Source: Aurantiochytrium sp. KH105 (Eukaryota; Sar; Bigyra; Thraustochytrida; Thraustochytriidae). Taken from it: DNA of 64,000 nt. Below, one piece after another: positions 40,524 through 50,383 of this stretch. The notes beneath the pieces are model-generated. The model saw only the letters and a program-made list of their open reading frames with translations. It searched no databases and was not told the DNA's origin. Location of the stretch: assembly GCA_003116975.1 (NCBI GenBank), contig BGKB01000101.1, positions 124,001 through 188,000 on the forward strand, written 5' to 3'. Both the position numbers and the translations under genes were made by a program. Every line of letters starts with the position of its first letter. The first letter of the stretch is position 1.

Positions 40524-42719
40524 TTAGATCCATGGGCGCTCAACAGAGATGCGGTCCTCGTAAGCCTTGATGGCGTCCTCCTTCTGGAGGGTAAGACCAA
40601 TATCATCGAGGCCGTTGAGGAGGCAGTGCTTGCGGAAGGGGTCGACGTCGAAAGAGATCTTGTCGCCGCCAGCACAGGTGATGGTCTGGGCCTCGAGGTC
40701 GACGGTGAAGTTCTCGACCTTCTTGGCAGCCGCCATGAGAACATCGACGTCAGACTGCGGGAGAACAATGGGGAGAATGCCGTTCTTGAAGCAGTTGTTG
40801 AAGAAGATGTCGCTAAAGGAGGTGGAGATAATGCAGCGGAGACCAAGGTCCAGCAGGCTCCAAGGCGCGTGCTCGCGCGAGGAGCCGCAGCCAAAGTTGT
40901 CGCCAGCCACGAGGACCTTGGCGCCACGGTACTCGTCCTTGTTCAGCACAAAGTCAGGGTTCTCGACGCTGTTGCCGTCCGTGTAGCGCAGGGCCGAAAA
41001 GGCGTGCTTGCCAAGACCAGAACGCTTGATGGTCTTGAGAAAGCGCGCGGGGATGATAATATCCGTATCAATGTTGGGACGCGGCAGCGGGGCAGCGACA
41101 CCCTCGAGCACGATAAAGGGCTCCATGCCGGCGCCCTGGGGCTTTTGCGCGGCGGGGGCGCTAGAAAAGGCACGCGTCTGCTGGCCAGGGGGCTTCATGA
41201 GGTTGCGCACGTCGGTGAGACGACCCGTGATGGCGGCGGCAGCAGCCATGGCCGGGCTGACAAGGTGGGTGCGGCCACCAACACCCTGGCGACCCTCAAA
41301 GTTGCGGTTGCTCGTGGAAGCGCAGCGCTCACCGGGCTCGAGCTGATCGGCGTTCATGCCGAGGCACATGGAGCAACCAGGCTCGCGAAAGTCGAAGCCA
41401 GCCTCGCGGAAGACGGCATCGAGACCCTCATCGACGGCCATGCGCTTGACGAGGCCCGAACCAGGAACAATCATGGCGTGCTTGATGTTGTCAGCGACCT
41501 TCTTGCCCTTGACGACCTCGGCGACGGCGCGGAGATCCTCAATGCGGCCGTTAGTGCAGGAGCCAACAAAGACCTTGTCGACGGGAACACCGTCAAGGTC
41601 CTGGCCGGCCTCGAGACCCATGTACTCGAGGGCGCGCGTCATGGCGTTGCGCTGGTCCTCGGTCTCAGCGTCGGCCGGGTTGGGGACCTTGCCAAAGATG
41701 GGGGCAACCATCTCCGGGTTGGTGCCCCAGGTGACCTGAGGGGCAATGTCCGCAGCGTTGACGACGACTTCCTTGTCGTAGGTGGCGCCCTCGTCCGAAG
41801 GGAGGGTGCGCCAGTACTCGACAGCCTTGTCCCAGACCTCGCCGGTGGGGGCCATGGGGCGGTTCTTGAGGTAGCGGAAGGTGGTGTCATCCGGGGCAAC
41901 AAGACCAGCGCGGGAACCCTGCTCAATGCTCATGTTGCACAGGGTGGCGCGGCCCTCCATGGAGAGACCGCGCACGGCCTCGCCAGCGTACTCGACGACG
42001 TGGCCGTTGCCACCAGCCGTGCCAATGACGCCAATGATGTGGAGAATGAGATCCTTCGAGGTGACGCCAAAGGGAAGGCTGCCGTTGACGGTGATGCGCA
42101 TGCTCTTGGCCTTGCTCTGGATGAGCGTCTGGGTGGCGAGCACGTGCTCGACCTCGGACGTGCCGATGCCAAAGGCCAGCGAGCCAAAGGCGCCGTGCGT
42201 TGAGGTGTGCGAGTCACCGCACACCATGGTGCATCCGGGCAGAGTAAAGCCCTGCTCGAGGGCGACGACGTGCACGATGCCCTGGCGCTTGTCGTTGAGG
42301 GCAAAGTACGGCAGCTGGTAACGCTTGGCGTTCTCGTCGAGGGTCTCGACCTGGAGAAGAGACTCCGGTGACTCACCGAGCTGGCCGTCAAGACGCTCCT
42401 TGCCGGTGGGCACATTGTGATCAGGGGTGCACAGCAGACGCTGCGGGTGCCTGATCTTGCGTCCGGCGAGACGCAGGCCCTCAAAGGCCTGGGGCGAGGT
42501 CACCTCGTGGATCATCATGCGGTCGATGCCAATGAGGCAGGTGCCGTCCTCCTGGGTGTGGATGACGTGGTCGTCCCAGATCTTCTCAAAGAGCGTGCGA
42601 GGACGTCCGCTCGCGGCGCCGGCGCTGGCGCTCAGCCGAGCGACGCGCTGCACCTGGCCGCTGGAGCGAGCGGCCAAGGCCACACGCTTTGCGGCGCCGC
42701 TCATGACGGTCGCCACCAT
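40524..42719 (-). CDS. LEU1: 3-isopropylmalate dehydratase, fused large and small subunits (LEU1)
   Basis: This 731-residue protein catalyses interconversion of 2- and 3-isopropylmalate in leucine synthesis. The LeuC part (about 42-510) has the three cluster cysteines, C388 in VGSCTNGR and C449/C452 in GCSMCLGM, holding a [4Fe-4S] centre. The LeuD part (about 530-731) has [17 protein letters not shown], the swivelling substrate-recognition domain. Bacteria use two polypeptides; the fused form is usual in fungi and known in other eukaryotes. The first 35 residues ([19 protein letters not shown]) are basic and hydroxylated with no acids, as in a mitochondrial transit peptide; a second ATG at codon 6 is also possible. 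Confidence 0.97.
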   Translation of the reverse strand: MVATVMSGAAKRVALAARSSGQVQRVARLSASAGAASGRPRTLFEKIWDDHVIHTQEDGTCLIGIDRMMIHEVTSPQAFEGLRLAGRKIRHPQRLLCTPDHNVPTGKERLDGQLGESPESLLQVETLDENAKRYQLPYFALNDKRQGIVHVVALEQGFTLPGCTMVCGDSHTSTHGAFGSLAFGIGTSEVEHVLATQTLIQSKAKSMRITVNGSLPFGVTSKDLILHIIGVIGTAGGNGHVVEYAGEAVRGLSMEGRATLCNMSIEQGSRAGLVAPDDTTFRYLKNRPMAPTGEVWDKAVEYWRTLPSDEGATYDKEVVVNAADIAPQVTWGTNPEMVAPIFGKVPNPADAETEDQRNAMTRALEYMGLEAGQDLDGVPVDKVFVGSCTNGRIEDLRAVAEVVKGKKVADNIKHAMIVPGSGLVKRMAVDEGLDAVFREAGFDFREPGCSMCLGMNADQLEPGERCASTSNRNFEGRQGVGGRTHLVSPAMAAAAAITGRLTDVRNLMKPPGQQTRAFSSAPAAQKPQGAGMEPFIVLEGVAAPLPRPNIDTDIIIPARFLKTIKRSGLGKHAFSALRYTDGNSVENPDFVLNKDEYRGAKVLVAGDNFGCGSSREHAPWSLLDLGLRCIISTSFSDIFFNNCFKNGILPIVLPQSDVDVLMAAAKKVENFTVDLEAQTITCAGGDKISFDVDPFRKHCLLNGLDDIGLTLQKEDAIKAYEDRISVERPWI

Positions 42720-43031
42720 TTCGCCTGTTCTTCCTCTCGCTGGCGCGGTTCACGTGCCTGCTCGCCTGCTCGCTCGCGCGCTGCGCTGACACGTCCCGCG
42801 ACAGGGCCGTGTCTCCTCTCGCTGCGCGCGCCGCCGGTGCGCGATTCTAGTTTGCTGTCTCGCACTGCACTTGCAGTCAGTCAGAGGTCGCTTGGTGCTG
42901 GCTGGTGCGCGCGACACGAGCCGCTCGCTTCCGCTCCACTTGCGCCGCGCATTCTCCACTTGCCGCGCCGCATTTCCCACTTGCGCGCCGCGTATTCCGC
43001 ACTTCGCCCTCCGACGCCTCCGGTGTTTCTG

Positions 43032-43036
<5 letters not shown>

Positions 43037-43069
<33 letters not shown>
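43037..43069. repeat. (GA)n microsatellite
   Basis: About sixteen uninterrupted GA dinucleotides. Confidence 0.93.
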
Positions 43070-43070
<1 letters not shown>

Positions 43071-43299
43071 AAGCACGCTTCGCCGCCCCTTTCGCGCGCC
43101 CTGCGCGCGCCCGCGCCGGTGCGCGGAGCGCCACTGCTGCCAACCACGCTGGTGGCCTGCCCCCTGCCCCTTCCGAGCCCTCCGCGTCCCCGCGCCGAGT
43201 GGCCCCGCCGGCACACAGCAGCAGCAGCTGCTGCAGCTGCAGCTGCTGCAGCGACACGGGTGTCACCCATCGTCCCGACCGCATTCAGGGTGCACCATC

Positions 43300-43412
43300 T
43301 TATCGTGCACGATAACAAAACCGATGTCCCCTCTCGCCCCGTGGGAGGTACCGTGCACGGTATCGGGTGACGGTACCGTGCACGGTATTGAAGGAGGGAG
43401 ACATCGTGCACG
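43300..43412. promoter_or_regulatory. Cluster of four CGTGCACG-core palindromes
   Basis: Perfect palindromes TTATCGTGCACGATAA (43300-43315), TACCGTGCACGGTA (43349-43362) and again TACCGTGCACGGTA (43374-43387) are followed by a fourth 8-bp core CGTGCACG (43405-43412). Centre spacings are 48, 25 and 28 bp. Repeated perfect dyads of this length are expected of binding sites for a dimeric regulator. The factor is unknown; the core is not the CACGTG E-box, though it contains inverted CGTG half-sites. Confidence 0.6.
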
Positions 43413-43845
43413 GTACGGAGGAGGCGAGGAGAGAGAAGGAGACGGGGCGCGCTATCTATGTATCTATCAATCTGTCAATCTTGGGCGGCAGGCGCGGCGC
43501 GCTGCGCTGCGAGAGAAGAGCCCGGTCGCCGTCCCGCGGGGAGGTGGGGAAAGGAGGAGGGAGGAGAAGCGGCGAAGGAAGAGGCGAAGCGCTGCGAGCA
43601 CGGCACTTGACCGACCGCGCGTCGCGCGCTGCCTTGGCGAAGAGGAGCAACGTGCTGGTTGTCGCGCGCCGCAGCCGATCGTGGGGAGATCTCGACGCAG
43701 CACACCGCCTGCCTGCCTGCCTGGCTGCCTGGTTGGGTCCGCAGAGCAAACAATCGTGGCGTCGGCATAGCGCGGAGGAAAACAAAACGCAGGAGCGCCG
43801 TGCAAAATACGTCGCTTGGCCTCCATCTAAGGTCGGTGAGGAAGA

Positions 43846-45066
43846 ATGAGAAGCCAAGCGCATGTGCCCCCCTTGCCTGTGCCGCTCGTCGGGCGCACAA
43901 ACCATGACTTTGTGCAAAAGAGCGTGACGTCAAGGCTGCCCAGCATCCTGCGCGACCTCGTGGCACGGCACGAATCCGTCAAGGAGGCGCCCAAGGCCAA
44001 GATCGAGGCCCTCGCTCTGGAACTCGAACAGCAACGCCACCACATTGTGCCGCTCGACGGCTCGGATGGCGGGCCTGACTGGCGGTTCTACATGGAAAAT
44101 CGAGCTGGCATGAACGCCATGGACGTAGAGTGGTTCTTTTTGGAAAACTACGTGTATCGACTCGTCCTCTCCTGGCTAGAATTTTTCGAGGACGAGGATG
44201 CACCGGACCCCTTTGCGGCGCAAAAGGAGGACGCCTTGCGCCACGCGCTGCAGTCGATGGCCTCGCCAGTGGACCACGCCAAAGATGGCACCGGGTTCCG
44301 TGAGCTCGTCCTTGGCTCGCTCTGGGGAAATCAGGTCGATTTGTCGTTTTCCTCTGGCAAGATGACTGACGCAGACGCTGAAGATCGCGAGGTCGTGGTA
44401 GACGATATTGCTGCTTGCTGGACGACTATTTTCGAGCCGTTGATTAGCGACGCAAGCGTAGAGCCTCGCATCATCATCATCTTGGACAATTGCGGCGCCG
44501 AGCTGGTCAACGATCTCATCCTCGTCGACTTCTTGCTCTGCCTCATGCCGGGACTCTCCGTCACCTTGCACGCCAAGGCGCACCCGGTCTTTGTCAGCGA
44601 CGCCACTATTCCGGATGTGGAAACGCACATTCGACGCATGGCCGAAAACGAAAAGCTCGAGGCTGTAGGCAAGCGTCTGCAAGAGGCGGAGGCCGGTGGG
44701 CGGGTGCAGACCTTTGCGCACGACTTTTACACCTCGCCTCTCCCCTTTTGGCAGGTCCCTGCCGGTCTGCAGTCCATGTACGGCGATGCTATTCTTACTA
44801 TCACCAAGGGCGACGCCAACTATCGGCGCCTCATCGGGGACCGTTTCTGGCCGAGCTCGCTTCCGTTTACGAACTTTATGCAGTATTGGGGTCCCGGCTC
44901 GCTTCTGACCGTGCGCACCTGCAAGTCGCCGGCCATTATTGGTGTCTCGCCCGAGAGGTTAGCCCATGGATTTTCAAGCTCGGACTGGACTTGCAATGGC
45001 AAGAACGGAGTGGTCTCCTTTCGTCGCGGTGATAATGTTCTCGTTGAGGGCACTTCTGCTATGTAG
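43846..45066 (+). CDS. ARMT1/DUF89 family protein (damage-control phosphatase-like)
   Basis: The 406-residue ORF carries the DUF89 hallmarks: a helical N-terminal part with ENRAGMNAMDVEWFFLENYVYR, LWGNQVDLS, then IIILDNCGAELVNDLILVDFLL, where the Asp-Asn pair binds metal, HAKAHPVFVSDATIPDV, and ITKGDANYRRLIGDRFW. TCKSPAIIGV closes the domain. These are metal-dependent phosphatases of sugar phosphates and related damaged metabolites; the human relative ARMT1 was also described as a protein glutamate methyltransferase, which is debated. Length is close to family members (about 440). The start ATG at 43846 is the first in frame; cytosolic location is likely. Confidence 0.92.
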   Translation: MRSQAHVPPLPVPLVGRTNHDFVQKSVTSRLPSILRDLVARHESVKEAPKAKIEALALELEQQRHHIVPLDGSDGGPDWRFYMENRAGMNAMDVEWFFLENYVYRLVLSWLEFFEDEDAPDPFAAQKEDALRHALQSMASPVDHAKDGTGFRELVLGSLWGNQVDLSFSSGKMTDADAEDREVVVDDIAACWTTIFEPLISDASVEPRIIIILDNCGAELVNDLILVDFLLCLMPGLSVTLHAKAHPVFVSDATIPDVETHIRRMAENEKLEAVGKRLQEAEAGGRVQTFAHDFYTSPLPFWQVPAGLQSMYGDAILTITKGDANYRRLIGDRFWPSSLPFTNFMQYWGPGSLLTVRTCKSPAIIGVSPERLAHGFSSSDWTCNGKNGVVSFRRGDNVLVEGTSAM

Positions 45067-45419
45067 ATTACACAACTTCATTTCTGGCTGCTGGATTCTA
45101 CCTTTTTTTTTCAAAATTTAAAATCTTCTTGGCGTGAGAATGAGAAAAGCGCAGCCCACGACTTTGTTGCGAAACAAGATCAACAAACATGATATTTCTC
45201 AATGTTTGCCCACAAAAGAACAACGATGTGTAATGAGAATGAGACCAGCAAAAAGCACAAGATAAATTTTGGTTTCCAGCTTTCTGCAGGTGATCGAATT
45301 GACTGCCACGAATCACGTTTTATACCTAACTGCGGCAGGCCTACCTGCTTAGCAACGTTGAACTTCAGAACAAAAATTGGAGTCCGCGACCGTCGAATCC
45401 TTGCCACGAGTGAAACAGA
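45067..45419. other. Convergent 3' region
   Basis: 353 AT-rich bases between convergent stops. If the donor-like AAG|GTATGA at the end of the next gene is real, a further 3' exon of that gene could lie here. Confidence 0.35.
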
Positions 45420-46670
45420 TCATACCTTTGGTGATTTGCAGAGAATTCTCTTGCCCGTCCGTGCCTCGACCTCGCGAAGACGTAGCATGAACTCCTCCAC
45501 GGAGGCCTCGTAGAATGCATTGTCTGCTTCAACGAGCTTGTCGATCTTAGCCAGTTGCTTCGCCGAAAGGTCGGAGAGCGAATGCGGCGGCACACCGTGG
45601 ACGTCTCTTGCCATGCGTGCTCGCTTCACATTACTGTCACAGTCGCAATACGCTGGTAAAACATGCGTGTATTGATATTCCAACATGCAGAGAGACTCGT
45701 GCATCATTTCCTTGATTCCAATGTGCCACAAGGAGCGCATGTTGGAGATGGCTTGCGAGACGTCGGGTGTCAAGTACTCGTCGCGCATGATTCCATGTAA
45801 CCAGTTCCAAGAGCCATAGCACGTTAGCGCACGAACCTGCATGGAAAGCGGGTGATAACAGCCGAAGAAACCCTTTTCGAGGTACCAGTCATCGAGAAAG
45901 TGGTCCAGCCATATGTCGAGGCCTCGAACGGCCAACCTGTACACCCTGTCAAATCTCCTTTGCGCGCTTTCTTTATCGGTTTCGGGCAATTTGGGGTTTT
46001 GGAGTTTCTTCCATGCGTTTTCCAAATCGCCCATTTTCAGTCCTCCCGGACGTCGAAGCTTGACAATCTCATGTTGGCAGAGAGCGATAAAGCCGTGAAG
46101 GCACATAAAATATTGCGAGAGCACATGATCTCTAGGAGAGCGGAAAACAGAGCTGGCATAATTGATGTCTGGGTCGTAAGAAGGCCACGTCGTGGACCTA
46201 CCAAGAAGACAGCTCTCTTTTGATTGTACTGTTCCGTTCATTGCAAGCGTGATTTTTTTGGCTTCGGTGGTGAAGGAGGAGCCTCCAGTCTTGGGAATGT
46301 GAACAATGCGAAAAGGATTCGTACTGCGCTTGTCGGAAGGAAAAAGCTTGACGCGATTACCCTCGCTATGCTGCTCGTCAACTACAGAGATCGGATTAGA
46401 AGGAACTATGTAGGACTTGCCATTCTTGAACCGGACGTGCCAGGTTTCGCTGACAAAAGGGCTTTTCGTCAAATCTTCTTCTTCCTCTTCCTCTTCTTCT
46501 TCTTCGAGAACTTGAGTTATCTCTGTCCCTTCTTCTTGCACGGAAGCCGATCGTGCCAAGAGATTGGGTGTTGACTCGAGCGCCGCGCTCCAGCGCCAAT
46601 TCATGTAGAGGAGCGAAAAACATGCGATCAAGCACCATATGTAGAAGGTATGCTTTCTCCTGGGCAACAT
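45420..46670 (-). CDS. Golgi sulfotransferase-like type II membrane protein
   Basis: From the ATG at 46670 (MLPRRKHTFYIWC) the protein has 416 residues with a short basic N-terminus and one membrane anchor (FYIWCLIACFSLLYMNW), hence type II. A Glu run follows in the stem. The catalytic part has HIPKTGGSSF (about 122-131), the 5'-phosphosulfate-binding motif of PAPS sulfotransferases, and VFRSPRDHVLSQY (about 175), the 3'-phosphate motif. It would transfer sulfate to glycans or proteins in the Golgi. The frame stays open upstream to TTG at 46772 after a TTTTCAG acceptor-like site, so a 5' exon is possible. The stop lies within AAG|GTATGA, so the C-terminus may also be spliced. Confidence 0.82.
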   Translation of the reverse strand: MLPRRKHTFYIWCLIACFSLLYMNWRWSAALESTPNLLARSASVQEEGTEITQVLEEEEEEEEEEDLTKSPFVSETWHVRFKNGKSYIVPSNPISVVDEQHSEGNRVKLFPSDKRSTNPFRIVHIPKTGGSSFTTEAKKITLAMNGTVQSKESCLLGRSTTWPSYDPDINYASSVFRSPRDHVLSQYFMCLHGFIALCQHEIVKLRRPGGLKMGDLENAWKKLQNPKLPETDKESAQRRFDRVYRLAVRGLDIWLDHFLDDWYLEKGFFGCYHPLSMQVRALTCYGSWNWLHGIMRDEYLTPDVSQAISNMRSLWHIGIKEMMHESLCMLEYQYTHVLPAYCDCDSNVKRARMARDVHGVPPHSLSDLSAKQLAKIDKLVEADNAFYEASVEEFMLRLREVEARTGKRILCKSPKV

Positions 46671-48172
46671 GTCGGTCGATGTACTCTGCTGCCTGCTCGG
46701 TCGGGTAGCAGCAGCCTTCCGTTTCTTTCTGCACGCTGCAGCTGCAGCTGCGTGCGCTGCCTGAAAACGCAATTCGGGTCACCTCGATCCTTAACCGTGG
46801 CGAGAGGATAGAGGGAACTAAGGATGGGCGACCAAGCAGCGCGCGCGCGCGCGCACGTGGCGCGGAGCGACGCGCGAGAGTGAGACCCCGCAAGCAGCTG
46901 CCCCTGCTCAGCTGTCAAACGACAGCAGCCTCGTCACGAGCTCTGCATTCACTTTACCGTGACCGAACGTTTGTCATTCCTTAATCGGCTTTTCAATTAT
47001 GCAACCCAAGCAATTGATGCGACCAGAGAGCGTGTCATCTTGCACGAAATCACACAAGCTCCGTCGTAACCTGATACTCGCTGCTACCTCGTAGCCTGCC
47101 AGCGAGTGTGACAGAAAATCTTATGCACGGACGCTGCTCTTGCTGCTGCTGCTGCTCAATTTTGACTATTCCCTTGCCCAGAAGGTGCAGAGGAAAACGA
47201 ACAGAAAGGCTGGCTAGATAGATCTCAAGATCGTTTGAATGTGCAGCCAGTGACAGCCAGTTAGCCAGCCAGACATGTATACTGCGCGAACCACTTTCGG
47301 TTGGATTTTTAGCTTTAGCAGATAGCGCTGCGAGTATCGTCGAAGAGGACCGAGACAGTTGATTTGCATCACGGCCCCAAATGTAGAGCGACCCCACAAG
47401 TTCTCTCTCGTTGCAACTTATGCACGTGGCCAAAGATCTTAGAAGCGTCAATGAAACTTGGACCTTCCGCGACGGCCGTGCCATTCCGAATGATTGATAG
47501 CTCCACTTGCTTGATCGAGGTCGATGTAATGCGAAGTCCAACTCGATCACAAGGGCATAAAGAGGGCTTTCACAACTAGACCCGCGCTAATCCCACTTCA
47601 CTCCTTGTTATTTGTTAAAAAGGCATTCCTCCTGTCTCTTATATCCATGACATCTTTGTCCCTTCTCGTGGTGGATAAAATCCTCCTCTACTCCAACCGT
47701 TTCCACCCAGGAAGGATTAAAAATAAAAAAAGAATCTCACGCTCGATTGGCCGCTGCGGCCAGCAAACGAAGCCCACTCGTACGCCCCCTCCCCTCCCCC
47801 TCGTCTTCTAGGCAAGCTCGGCGTCCCTCGCTGCCTGCCAGCCAGCCCGAGGGTAAGGAGTGGGGTAGGGCTCCTCTGACCCACCTTGCGCAGCACAACG
47901 GTCTAATGATCCGACACTTGGGACTTGTCCCTCCGAGGAGGCCCAATAAAAGCGGTTGAATGAACCCGGGTCTGCACAGTGGCATTGCGTGCACTTCGGG
48001 TTGGTTGGCAAGTGTGTCTGATGTGAATCAAAACGAACTACCTTCGGACGCTGGCAGAGCAGCTGCAGCACAGACTGCAGTCTGTTAACTCCGACGGTCG
48101 GTGGCGGTAGCGGTGGCGGTGGCGATTGCGTCTTCCGGACGAGCGCTGTCTATCCTCGAAAGGAAAGAAACG
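46671..48172. other. Divergent intergenic region, sulfotransferase / cupin gene
   Basis: 1.5 kb with a (GC)n/(CA) run near 46840-46856, a CTGCTGCTGCTG run (about 47138-47155) and a GGCGGTAGCGGTGGCGGT repeat directly upstream of the cupin gene. Short open frames have no support. Confidence 0.4.
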
Positions 48173-50383
48173 ATGCCCTCATGTCGTCGGCCTGCGATGG
48201 TCGTGCTTGGCCTGGGAGCCTTGCTGCTCGCGACGTTGACGCTCATGTGGATGGAGGAACGTGCCATGGCCATGACGAATGAGAATGCAGAGGTGAACCT
48301 CGACCACTTGGATGAGTTCGCCAAGATCGCAAGCCTGCAAGAGCGCGTGGAGAGCATGCGAGAGCGCGTCTTGGCCGAGTATGGCCTTTCCGGAGACGAG
48401 GAGTTCTCTTCGTGGGAGACCTTTCAAGATATCATCGGTCACCAATGTTCGCCTTTGCGTCATTGCGGCCACAAAATCATGGACGGCGAAGTCTATTTCT
48501 TCGGAGGCGGTCTGTGGAACGCAAGCACCTCGAAACCGCGCTTTAGCCCGTACCCGTGCTGGATGTATCAGGTCCAGGGTTCGGAGCCCTGGATCACGGC
48601 CATGCTCGAGGCGGGTCACTTGGCAATTCTGATGGATATTGGCGATGCGAACGGCGATGATTTCAAGGCCGACAATCGCTTCATGCGACTCAAGGCTGCC
48701 TTTCCTCGGTCTGCCGCGGACGAGGCATCCATGCGTGCCCAAGTGATCGGCGCCATCGGGTCCGCGCCAATAAAGGTCTCGCGACTCACCTTGGTGGTAC
48801 GCTGGCACGAAACATTTGCCGACAAGCAAAGCGCTGTTGCAGCGAGTCGCGTCATGGTACGTCTTGCCAATCGGCTGCCTGTATCGAGCGCAGAGGTACT
48901 CTGGGTAAATCAAGCCTTCCGCGCGGCTTCCCTAGACGCGGACGTCGATTCGAACGAGCTCGTCACGTCTGCGCTCAAGAGCGTCTCCATCTCGGAGCTG
49001 CAGCCACCGGGCTATAGAGCCATTGGAAAAGAAGAACTTGTGGCCTCGCAGCTTCGCGTTCTCGCAGGAGCGCAAAATGAGACTTTTCAGCTCAGTGCCG
49101 ACGAGATGGTTGAGCGATTTCGCAGCGACGACGACGCCAGCGTTCTCTTCGTAAATACTGGCACTCAGGAGAGCGAAATGAGCTTTGGGGCCGACATTGC
49201 AATTGAGTTGGGGCGTGCACGCGCCGTGCAAGGCTGGACGCCCAATGTTCATTCGGACACGACAATCGTACTGGCTGGGCCTGACGCGCAGCACGTGCGA
49301 GCCTCGCTTCGACGTGCCGGCTTCTCGAGCGTCTGGATAGCAGAGGGCCAGGGTCTGCTCGATGCAGCACGGCGGCTCGAGAGCGAGGGCAAGGTGATTG
49401 ACTTGCGTGCAACAAGTGTTCTGATGGGCGGTCTTGATGTTTTCGGGCCGAGTTTAGCAGCCCCTCGAGCTGCGGACCCGCTTGCCTTTGCTCATATTTT
49501 TCTGGAAAATGCGGTATGGAATGTGATGATGCGCAAGTACATTATGATGTCGTCTTCTTCGCGCGGGGCAGAGCACATTTGTGCGGTAAAAGAGGACTGC
49601 TCTCCTTGCACGCCTGTTTTGGGCGAGATCCCTTCGTCGCGTGTGACAAAGAAGCTCTTGCTCGAGTACCTACGCGAGCGCAGCACGCCCAACAAGATTG
49701 CTCTTCTCGAGAGTGAGCACGTGTACGACGGGACATGGGCCTCGCTTGTGGCCAGGAACGGGGATGCCAAGCTCAAGGTGCGCAGCAATTATTTGCGCAT
49801 CAAGACCCGTCGATTCACTACTTTGACGCTCAGGACGTATCTTCGCAACACTGGAATGTACGTTGGCGAGGGACGGGCGGAGCGAAAGGCTGGCGAGGCA
49901 GATCTTCCGGCTTATGCTGGCAACAATCACCTTTTGCCAAAGGACATGGCCAAGTTTAATTTCAAGTATCCCAGCTGGCTTTCGGTGGCGCAGATGCAGA
50001 GACCTAGCCTTTGGCTCGGTCCTGCGCGAAGCATGAGTCCAATTCACGTGGATCACACCAATGGCGGCAATCTCGCGTACCAGGTTTTTGGCGCAAAGAC
50101 CTGGGTGCTCTTCCCCCCTTCGGCAGACCCGCTCATGTATTTGCGGAACGCCAAGGCGCCGGTTGTTTGGTCGGCCTTGGACAACCCCTGGGCCTACGAA
50201 AAGTCGCAGCCAGCAATGGAGGCGTATCCCGACTTTCGATACGCCTTTTGTCTGTCTGTACCCGTCGACCTGCGCGCTGGTGAGGTGCTTTTCAACCCTT
50301 ATGGATGGTGGCATGCCGTCCGCAATGATGAAAACTCGTTGATGCTCAACTTTTGGATCAAAGCTCAAATCGTCGATCTCTGA
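48173..50383 (+). CDS. Membrane-anchored JmjC/cupin-type hydroxylase-like protein
   Basis: The first ATG in frame is 48173 (MPSCRRPAMVV), giving 736 residues; the open extension to 48101 starts with GTG in a repeat. MVVLGLGALLLATLTLMWM forms a signal anchor, so the rest should face the secretory lumen. The middle (about 100-480) is unrecognised: a Cys-containing module with HCGHKIMDGEVYFFGGG, then a region resembling a glycosyltransferase-like or O-fucosyltransferase-like fold (VLFVNTGTQESEMSFGADIAIELG, TTIVLAGPDAQHV). The C-terminal 200 residues are a cupin_8/JmjC domain with SPIHVDH (H625, D627) and GWWHAV (H714) as the iron facial triad. It would be a 2-oxoglutarate oxygenase, substrate unknown. 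Confidence 0.85.
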   Translation: MPSCRRPAMVVLGLGALLLATLTLMWMEERAMAMTNENAEVNLDHLDEFAKIASLQERVESMRERVLAEYGLSGDEEFSSWETFQDIIGHQCSPLRHCGHKIMDGEVYFFGGGLWNASTSKPRFSPYPCWMYQVQGSEPWITAMLEAGHLAILMDIGDANGDDFKADNRFMRLKAAFPRSAADEASMRAQVIGAIGSAPIKVSRLTLVVRWHETFADKQSAVAASRVMVRLANRLPVSSAEVLWVNQAFRAASLDADVDSNELVTSALKSVSISELQPPGYRAIGKEELVASQLRVLAGAQNETFQLSADEMVERFRSDDDASVLFVNTGTQESEMSFGADIAIELGRARAVQGWTPNVHSDTTIVLAGPDAQHVRASLRRAGFSSVWIAEGQGLLDAARRLESEGKVIDLRATSVLMGGLDVFGPSLAAPRAADPLAFAHIFLENAVWNVMMRKYIMMSSSSRGAEHICAVKEDCSPCTPVLGEIPSSRVTKKLLLEYLRERSTPNKIALLESEHVYDGTWASLVARNGDAKLKVRSNYLRIKTRRFTTLTLRTYLRNTGMYVGEGRAERKAGEADLPAYAGNNHLLPKDMAKFNFKYPSWLSVAQMQRPSLWLGPARSMSPIHVDHTNGGNLAYQVFGAKTWVLFPPSADPLMYLRNAKAPVVWSALDNPWAYEKSQPAMEAYPDFRYAFCLSVPVDLRAGEVLFNPYGWWHAVRNDENSLMLNFWIKAQIVDL

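Larger units (their letters stand above)
42720..43845. promoter_or_regulatory. Divergent intergenic region, LEU1 / DUF89
   Basis: 1.1 kb holding the promoters of two divergent genes. It carries a (GA)n run, GCAGCTGCTGCAGCTGC palindromic words (about 43220-43248) and the GTGCAC-core palindrome cluster listed separately. The 43846 gene start follows 430 bases after the cluster. Confidence 0.5.

Noticed and set aside
40626-42203. 525-codon plus-strand frame opposite LEU1
   Set aside because: Antisense shadow of a highly conserved enzyme; its Ala/Gly/Val-rich translation has no motif.
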